NCBI GenBank assembly: GCA_963729875.1
Contig: CAVSPR010000007.1
Span: forward strand, 372,001-436,000
DNA: 64,000 nt
Direction: 5' to 3'
Source: DATBSL01 sp963729875
GTDB lineage: Bacteria > Acidobacteriota > Vicinamibacteria > Fen-336
Below the pieces are notes generated by a model that worked only from the letters and a program-made list of their open reading frames with translations, made no database searches and was not told the origin of the DNA. Of this stretch, positions 58,607 through 64,000 are shown in pieces; the stretch's first letter is position 1; each line of letters begins with the position of its first letter. The translations under genes and the position numbers were made by a program.

Positions 58607-60406
58607 CTATCTCAGGGGGAACTCGCGCCCGGGGAAGAGCTCTTCCGGGTCGACCTTGCGGGACAGCCGCAGCAGCACCGGCTTCAGCAGCTCCCGGCGC
58701 TCGCACGTGACGCCCAGCTCCGCGAGCCTCCGCTCCAGCCGGCCCGCCGACGTGCGGTTCACCGCGATGAAGGCGGCCTCCCCCGCCTTCTCCACGCGCT
58801 CGCGGTACTCGAAGAAGTACTCGGTCGTGGTCGGGCCGAGCTTGGCCGAGCACACGATCCGCTCGCTCGACAGGAAGTTCACCCGGGTGGCGAGGAAAAA
58901 GTCCGTGTAGCAGTAGCGCACGCCCTCGCGCTCCAGGTCGGCCACGAACTCGCGCCACCTCGCGTCCTGCCGCAGGGTGGGCGGAACGTGGGCGAAGGAG
59001 GCCACGGCGCCGGTAGCCACGAGGACGAAGAGGACACCGCGGCGCCAGCCCGAGCCGAGGGCGAAGGCGAGGAGCACCGGGACGACCGACATCAGGAAGA
59101 GGATGTAGCGCGGGTTGCCCGGGACGTGAGGGAGCGCGACCAGCGCGACGGCGAGGTTCGTGGCGCCGAAGAGGAGCAGGGAGAAGAGGGGCCACGAGCG
59201 TTCGCGCCACGCGCGGCGGGCCGCCCACCCGGCGCAGAGGAGGGCCGCCGCCACGCCGAGCCAGGAGAGGCCGAGGAGCAGCCGGTCCACCCCCGGCGCG
59301 TAGCCGGTGTCGTAGCCCATGAGCACCGGCCAGTGGTCCGTGACCATCAGCCGGAGCTTCTCGCCCAGCCCCTCGGTCAGGGCCGCCGCCTCGGAGCCGC
59401 CCACCCCGACCGTGCGGGCCTCCCCCGGGACGAGGTACTCGAACGACAGCCAGTCGTTCGCGAGGTTCCACAGCAGGCCGGGGACGTAGCCGATGGCCCA
59501 GCCGAGGGCGAGGGCCAGGAGCGAGCGCGGGACGTGCAGGAGCCCCCGCCACCCGTCGCCGCCGAGCTTCCGGGGCGCGACGGCCACGAGCAGGAAGAGG
59601 GCGACCACCGCGGCCAGGGGGATGACGGCCAGGATGTGGCACCAGAAGCCGAGGCCGAGGAGGAGCCCCGCCGCGAGGGCGAGGCGGGGACGGGCGTCGG
59701 GCTCGCGCGTCCAGCGGGCGGCGAGCCAGAGGGCCCAGGTGCCGAGCGCCAGGACCTCGACGTAGTTGCCGTCGTTGCTGAGGCTGTAGCGCGTGACGAA
59801 CGCCGGGCTGAACGCGGCGTAGAGCCCGGCGAGGAGTGCCGTGGGCGGCCCGGCCACGAGCAGGGCGAGCCGGAAGAGGCCTGCGACGTGGGCCACGTAG
59901 AAGAGGACCGAGACGAGGGCGAAGGCCCGCGCCGGGTCCATCAGCAACGCGAGCGGGGCGGCCAGGTGGGACTTCAGGCTGCCGCTGTAGGGCACGTGCG
60001 GGACGAAGACGAGATGCTCGCCCCCCTCCGCGACGCGCAGGGCCACGATGCCGGACAGCGCGCCGTCGGGGGTGACCGCGACCCCCGCGCCTCCGATCGC
60101 GATCGGCAGGCGGAAGAAGAGAGCGAGGGCGAGGACCAGGAGCAGGGCCGGCGCGGCCGGGCCGAGGGGAGCCCCGGCGAGGACCACTCGGCGGCCTCGC
60201 CACCACGCGGACGCGCCGAGGGCCAGCACCGCGAAGAGCACCGCGGGGTGCAGGGCGGAGAGGGCCGCCGGGCGCCACGGCGCCGCGACGTCGAACCAGC
60301 GGACGCACAGGGTCACCCAGGCCAGTGCGGCGAAAGCGCCGGCGAGGGTGGCGGGGTCGACACTACGCCGGGAGGTGCGGAGAGGCGCGTTCGGGTCGGC
60401 CTGCAT
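58607..60406 (-). CDS. GT-C-type membrane glycosyltransferase (PMT/GT39-like)
   Basis: 599 residues with about eleven to thirteen membrane helices in the first 480 and a soluble C-terminal part. After the first helices, VAVTPDGALSGIVALRV resembles the loop of ArnT/PMT enzymes that bears the catalytic Asp. Later stretches (RYSLSNDGNYVEVLALGTWA, GNPRYILFLMSVVPVLLAFA) agree with dolichyl/undecaprenyl-phosphate-sugar transferases. The acceptor is unknown. Start ATG at 60406, 10 bases after an extended -10, divergent from purD. Confidence 0.75.
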   Translation of the reverse strand: MQADPNAPLRTSRRSVDPATLAGAFAALAWVTLCVRWFDVAAPWRPAALSALHPAVLFAVLALGASAWWRGRRVVLAGAPLGPAAPALLLVLALALFFRLPIAIGGAGVAVTPDGALSGIVALRVAEGGEHLVFVPHVPYSGSLKSHLAAPLALLMDPARAFALVSVLFYVAHVAGLFRLALLVAGPPTALLAGLYAAFSPAFVTRYSLSNDGNYVEVLALGTWALWLAARWTREPDARPRLALAAGLLLGLGFWCHILAVIPLAAVVALFLLVAVAPRKLGGDGWRGLLHVPRSLLALALGWAIGYVPGLLWNLANDWLSFEYLVPGEARTVGVGGSEAAALTEGLGEKLRLMVTDHWPVLMGYDTGYAPGVDRLLLGLSWLGVAAALLCAGWAARRAWRERSWPLFSLLLFGATNLAVALVALPHVPGNPRYILFLMSVVPVLLAFALGSGWRRGVLFVLVATGAVASFAHVPPTLRQDARWREFVADLEREGVRYCYTDFFLATRVNFLSSERIVCSAKLGPTTTEYFFEYRERVEKAGEAAFIAVNRTSAGRLERRLAELGVTCERRELLKPVLLRLSRKVDPEELFPGREFPLR

Positions 60407-60416
60407 GGGCGCGAAG

Positions 60417-60425
60417 AGGCTAGCA
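60417..60425 (-). promoter_or_regulatory. Extended -10 of the GT-C gene
   Basis: On the minus strand TGC-TAGCCT, 10 bases before the ATG at 60406. Confidence 0.4.
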
Positions 60426-60441
60426 CGACGCCGCGCCGCGG

Positions 60442-60470
60442 TTGACAGGGGCCGGGCCGCGTGTCACCTT
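60442..60470 (+). promoter_or_regulatory. Promoter of purD
   Basis: TTGACA (60442-60447), a 17-base spacer ending in TGT and CACCTT (60465-60470). The ATG at 60480 follows after 9 bases, so the leader is nearly absent; no ribosome-binding site is visible. Confidence 0.5.
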
Positions 60471-60479
60471 TCCCCGCCC

Positions 60480-61778
60480 ATGAAGATCCTGATCGTCGGC
60501 AACGGCGGCCGGGAGCACGCCCTGGCGTGGAAGATCCGCCAGAGCCCCCTCGTGAGCGAGGTCTACTGCGCCCCGGGCAACGGCGGGATGGCCGAGATCG
60601 CCGACTGCGTGCCGATCGACTCCTCCAGCATCGTGGAGGTGGCCGACTTCGCCCAGACGGTCAAGGCCGACCTCACGGTGGTGGGCCCCGAGCTGCCGAT
60701 GGTGCTCGGGATCGGGGACGAGTTCGTGCGCCGCGGGCTGCCGATCTTCTGCCCCTCGCGGGGAGCGGCCGAGATCGAGGGGTCGAAGGCCTTCGCCCGC
60801 GAGTTCATGACGCGGCACAAGATCCCCTCGCCGCGCTACGAGGTCTGCGCCTCGCTCGACGACGCGCGGTCCTTCGTGAAGAGGGCCCCCTTCGGCTACC
60901 CGTTCGTGGTGAAGGCCGACGGCCTGGCCGCGGGCAAGGGCACGATCGTCGTCCGCGACGCCGCCGAGGCGGGCTCGGCCGTCGACGGGATCATGGCGGA
61001 GAAGCGGTTCGGCTCCGCCGGGGCCAGGGTCGTGATGGAGGAGTACCTCGAGGGAGAAGAGGTGTCCTTCCTCGTGTTCTCCGACGGCGCGCGCGTCGTG
61101 CCCATGGCCTCGGTCCAGGACCACAAGCGCGCGCTCGACGGCGACCAGGGGCCGAACACGGGGGGCATGGGGACGGTGTCCCCGACCACCAACATCAGCC
61201 TCGACGGCCACAAGCGGATCATGCAGGAGATCGTCCTGCCCACGATCGCCGGCCTCTCCGCCGAGGGCCGTCGCTTCCAGGGCGTCCTCTTCGCGGGCCT
61301 CATGATGACCGAGTCGGGGCCGAAGGTGCTCGAGTTCAACGCCCGCTTCGGCGACCCCGAGACGCAGGTCATCATGGCGCGGATGCGTTCGGACATCGTG
61401 CCGATCCTGCAGCAGGCGGCGGCCGGCCAGCTCGGCGAGACCCGCATCGAGTGGGCCAAGGAGCCGGCGGTGTGCGTGGTGCTGGCCAGCCGCGGCTACC
61501 CCGACACGCCGGAGACCGGCAAGGTGATCACCGGCCTCGACTCGCTGAAGGAGTGGAGCGACGTGGTCGTCTACCACGCGGCCACCCGCCGCGAGGAGGG
61601 CCAGCTCAAGACGGTCGGGGGTCGCGTCCTCGGGGTGACGGCGCTCGGCGCCAACCTGGAGTCGGCGATCTCCCGCGCCTACGAAGCGGTCGGCCGCGTC
61701 CACTTCGACGGGATGACCTGCCGCCGCGACATCGGCGCGCGAGCCCTCGCCCGCCTCCACGGGCCCCGCCCGTCCTAG
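60480..61778 (+). CDS. purD: Phosphoribosylamine-glycine ligase
   Basis: 432 residues, the usual length. It joins glycine to phosphoribosylamine in purine synthesis. Marks are MKILIVGNGGREHALAWKI, the ATP-grasp domain with FVVKADGLAAGKGTIVV and EEYLEGEEVSFLVFSDG, the signature QGPNTGGMGTVSP, and VLEFNARFGDPETQVIMAR. The C-terminal part has VCVVLASRGYPDTPETGK. The other purine genes are not nearby. The following GT-C gene starts 19 bp on, an unusual operon partner. Confidence 0.97.
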   Translation: MKILIVGNGGREHALAWKIRQSPLVSEVYCAPGNGGMAEIADCVPIDSSSIVEVADFAQTVKADLTVVGPELPMVLGIGDEFVRRGLPIFCPSRGAAEIEGSKAFAREFMTRHKIPSPRYEVCASLDDARSFVKRAPFGYPFVVKADGLAAGKGTIVVRDAAEAGSAVDGIMAEKRFGSAGARVVMEEYLEGEEVSFLVFSDGARVVPMASVQDHKRALDGDQGPNTGGMGTVSPTTNISLDGHKRIMQEIVLPTIAGLSAEGRRFQGVLFAGLMMTESGPKVLEFNARFGDPETQVIMARMRSDIVPILQQAAAGQLGETRIEWAKEPAVCVVLASRGYPDTPETGKVITGLDSLKEWSDVVVYHAATRREEGQLKTVGGRVLGVTALGANLESAISRAYEAVGRVHFDGMTCRRDIGARALARLHGPRPS

Positions 61779-61797
61779 CGGCGCCGCCCGAAGGCGC

Positions 61798-63549
61798 ATG
61801 CCCCAGCGCCGCCCGGTCCTCCTCGCCGCCGCCCTCGCTTTGGCCCTCAACCTGGCCGGCATCGGCTGGGGCCTCCCGTCGCGCTTCCACCCCGACGAGA
61901 AGGCGGACGTCGTGGCGTCGATGGTGCAGGAGCGGCGGTGGCTGCCCGGCACCTACGTCAACCCCTCGCTTCCTCTCGCGCTGACCGCGCCGGTCGTCGC
62001 CATCCAGGGGGCCTTCCTCGGGTCGCTGCCCGAGCCGTGGGGGGACCCGCTCCTCGCCGCCCGCGTGCTCTCGGCCCTCGCCGGGGCCGCCGCCGTGCTC
62101 CTGCTCGGCGTCGCCGCCTCGGCGGCCGGAAAGGAGGCGGGGCGTGTGGCCCCGTTTCTCCTGGCCCTCGCTCCCGGGGTCGTCAACCTGTGCCACTTCG
62201 CGACGCCGGAGGCCTGGGTCCTCGCCGCTACCGCCCTCCTTCTCGTGGTGGCGCTGCGCCACCTGGACGACCGAGCCCCGGCGTGGGCGCTGGGTGCCGC
62301 CCTCGGCCTCGCCGCGTCCACCAAGTACACGGCGGCCGCGCTGGTCGCCCCGGCGCTGGCCGCGGTCTGGCTTCGCCGTCGCGGGCCGTGCGGCCCGGCA
62401 GACCGGGTCGCGTGGCTCGCGGCCGGCCTCGGGTCGATCGCCGCCGCGATCGCCCTCGCCACCGGGCCCGGGGCCGCCCTCGCCGCGAGCCTGCACCTCC
62501 CCGACGCGCGGCTCCTTCACCCCGAGTCGGCGCGCGCCTTCGTCCGCGGCCTCGCCGTGGCGTCGGGCCTCGGCGGCGCCGCGATGCTCGCCCCGCTGGC
62601 GCTCGAGCGGTGGCCCCGAGCGAGCCCGGTCCCCCGCCTCCTCGTGCGGCGGGAGGTCGTCGTGGCCGGGCTCGCCGCGGCGGCGGCCTTCGTGCTGGGG
62701 ACGCCGGGGGCCGTCCTCGAGCCCCGGGCCTTCCTGAGCGACCTCGCGTTCAACGCGCAGACCCGCCACGAGTACAAGGGCCTCGTCGGCGAGTCGACCT
62801 CGTGGGGCGCCTACCTCGTCCTGGCCGGCGAGGCGCTGACTCGACCGGTGCTCGCGGCGGCGCTCCTCGGCCTGGGGCTGGCTGCGACCCGGGTCGCGCG
62901 CGGCAGCCGGTCCGCGCTCGTCGTCGCGCTCGCCGCCCTCGCCCCGTACGCCCTCGTCGCCTCCTCGGGCCACCGCGCGATGCGCTTCATCGCCCCTGCC
63001 CTGCCGGCCGCGGCCTGGCTGGCCGCGCTGGCGCTCGGCCGCGTCCCGCGGGCGCGACGCCTGCTCACCGGGGCCGTTCTCGCCCGCTCCGCCCTGGCCG
63101 CGGTACTCGTGGTGCGCCTGTTTTTCGTGGACTCGCGCCTGCGCGCGGAGCGCTGGATGGAGGCGAACGTGCCGCCGGGGGCGACCGTGGACGTGATCAC
63201 CAACCACGAGGGCTACGCCCCGCGCGTGCCCGATGGCCGCGAGGCGCGCGTCGTGCGGACGCTCTCGCGCGAGATGGCCCCGAGGGAGCGCTTCGAGGAG
63301 GCGGCGCGCGCCTACCCCGGGGGGGCCGCGGAGTGGCTGGTCCTCACCGGCTCCTTCTACGAACGGTTCCTCGAGCACCCCGACCAGCAGCCCGAGCGGG
63401 CGCGCTTCTTCCGCGACCTCGTGTCCGGACGGGGCGGCTTCACGGTGGCGGCACGCTTCCGGCAGGAGGGCTGGCTGCGGCCGGAGGCCGAGTTCCTCGA
63501 CCCCGAGATCCTCGTCCTCAGGAAGGAGAGCGCCGCGACCTCACGGTGA
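61798..63549 (+). CDS. GT39-like membrane glycosyltransferase
   Basis: 583 residues with about ten to twelve membrane helices. GIGWGLPSRFHPDEKADVVA near the N-terminus carries the HPDE loop typical of PMT/GT39-like enzymes, in which the acidic pair is catalytic. YVNPSLPLALTAPVVAIQG and YKGLVGESTSWGAYLVLAGE follow. The C-terminal 150 residues are soluble. It would use a polyprenyl-phosphate sugar at the outer face of the inner membrane. Its stop overlaps the end of the convergent Ig-like gene by 9 bp. Confidence 0.8.
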   Translation: MPQRRPVLLAAALALALNLAGIGWGLPSRFHPDEKADVVASMVQERRWLPGTYVNPSLPLALTAPVVAIQGAFLGSLPEPWGDPLLAARVLSALAGAAAVLLLGVAASAAGKEAGRVAPFLLALAPGVVNLCHFATPEAWVLAATALLLVVALRHLDDRAPAWALGAALGLAASTKYTAAALVAPALAAVWLRRRGPCGPADRVAWLAAGLGSIAAAIALATGPGAALAASLHLPDARLLHPESARAFVRGLAVASGLGGAAMLAPLALERWPRASPVPRLLVRREVVVAGLAAAAAFVLGTPGAVLEPRAFLSDLAFNAQTRHEYKGLVGESTSWGAYLVLAGEALTRPVLAAALLGLGLAATRVARGSRSALVVALAALAPYALVASSGHRAMRFIAPALPAAAWLAALALGRVPRARRLLTGAVLARSALAAVLVVRLFFVDSRLRAERWMEANVPPGATVDVITNHEGYAPRVPDGREARVVRTLSREMAPRERFEEAARAYPGGAAEWLVLTGSFYERFLEHPDQQPERARFFRDLVSGRGGFTVAARFRQEGWLRPEAEFLDPEILVLRKESAATSR

Positions 63550-64000
63550 CGGGCCGCCGAGCAGGCCGCCGCCGGCGACCAGGAACCGCAAGACGTCCGT
63601 GGCGGCACCGGCGGTGCGGCCCGGCCGCGGCTCGAGCGGGAGGCCGTCGAGGTCCACGATCCCCGGCAGCAGCAGGATCTCGACCACGCGCCCCTGGCGC
63701 AGGAGGTCGCCCGGGTCCACGCGGAGCGTCCGGAGCCCCCCGTCGTAGGTGACGCGCATCGCGTCGAGGGAGTTGTCGCCCGGCTGCGGGCGCCCCGCGT
63801 AGCGCAGGGCCACCCGGCCCCGAAAGCTCTCCTCTTCCATGTCCTTGCTGAACTGGACCTGGAAGACGGTGTCGGGCGACACCTCCCGCTCCCCGTCGAG
63901 CGGAAGCGAGAACACCACCACCGGCGGCTTCGCCGGCCTCGGCGGGGGCGGCGGCGTCGGCTGGACCTGGGCCTCGGCGGGGCGGGCGGCCGACGGCGGC
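63541..64000 (-). CDS. Exported protein with bacterial Ig-like (Big_5/SbsA-type) domain; 5' end outside window
   Basis: On the minus strand the frame is open from the window edge to a TGA at 63541-63543. A Pro-rich stretch (about 63922-63996) is followed by an Ig-like domain: FSLPLDGEREVSPDTVFQVQ, FSKDMEEESFRGRVALRYAG and LRTLRVDPGDLL. The alternation and the FSKDM wording are typical of Big_5 domains, which are often found in surface proteins. The end GGGLLGGPSP suggests this is the true C-terminus. The start and any other domains lie to the right of the window, so the function cannot be given. Confidence 0.7.
   Translation of the reverse strand, partial: PPSAARPAEAQVQPTPPPPPRPAKPPVVVFSLPLDGEREVSPDTVFQVQFSKDMEEESFRGRVALRYAGRPQPGDNSLDAMRVTYDGGLRTLRVDPGDLLRQGRVVEILLLPGIVDLDGLPLEPRPGRTAGAATDVLRFLVAGGGLLGGPSP

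Overview
The window is 64 kb of very GC-rich chromosome with dense, short-spaced genes on both strands. There is no rRNA, tRNA, insertion sequence, phage or CRISPR locus. A GWxTD-domain protein, a PEGA-domain protein, a DUF4388 (PATAN) protein, DUF5916 and DUF2911 proteins, LpxB and many secreted or outer-membrane proteins point to a Gram-negative organism. Acidobacteriota is my best guess (inference from gene content, not a database match). Both ends are open: an S41-family protein enters from the left and an Ig-like domain protein leaves at the right.

Layout. 1-6.4 kb: S41-like protein lacking its catalytic Ser and Lys; GWxTD protein and an HU-like protein on the minus strand; a penicillin-binding transpeptidase; a PEGA lipo/secretory protein; lpxB. 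6.4-9.0 kb: three tandem paralogous lipoproteins, each with a Pro-rich stalk, a domain with eight conserved Cys and its own promoter, followed by a lone receiver protein. 9.0-9.5 kb: a non-coding repeat cluster (two perfect 121-bp direct copies plus an old inverted copy). 9.5-15 kb: PfkB kinase and mtnP; SGNH hydrolase; an acyl-CoA dehydrogenase-meaB-mce operon. 15-20.3 kb: mtgA, CBS protein, two methyltransferases, a frameshifted arylsulfatase. 20.2-29 kb (minus): GGDEF protein with Nudix hydrolase, glpD, SpoIIE-type phosphatase, YjbQ, DUF5916 outer-membrane protein, threonine aldolase. 29-35.7 kb: GH13 amylase lacking its acid/base Glu, gatB, DUF2911; PAP2 protein and methylmalonyl-CoA mutase. 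35.8-39 kb: cyclase, glgC, eno. 39-46.4 kb: beta-barrel protein, PDZ histidine kinase with NtrC-type regulator, DUF4388 protein. 46.5-52.2 kb (minus): two GT4 glycosyltransferases, a coiled-coil protein, UbiA-family prenyltransferase, STAS protein, rpsU. 52.3-64 kb: rsmI, a D-apionate-lactonase-like protein, DUF4287 protein, S9 peptidase, two GT-C membrane glycosyltransferases, purD, Ig-like protein.

How they fit. Acyl-CoA dehydrogenase, MeaB, epimerase and the mutase large subunit together serve the propionyl/methylmalonyl-CoA route. glgC and eno are central sugar metabolism. The UbiA, GT4, GT-C and LpxB proteins build the cell surface. Several signalling proteins (receiver, GGDEF, SpoIIE phosphatase, STAS, histidine kinase/NtrC) sit close by but not in one operon.

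The most notable non-protein signal is promoter structure. Many start codons lie only 6-10 bases after an extended -10 element of the form TGn-TAnnnT, which suggests widespread leaderless transcription. These calls are by eye and need 5'-end mapping.
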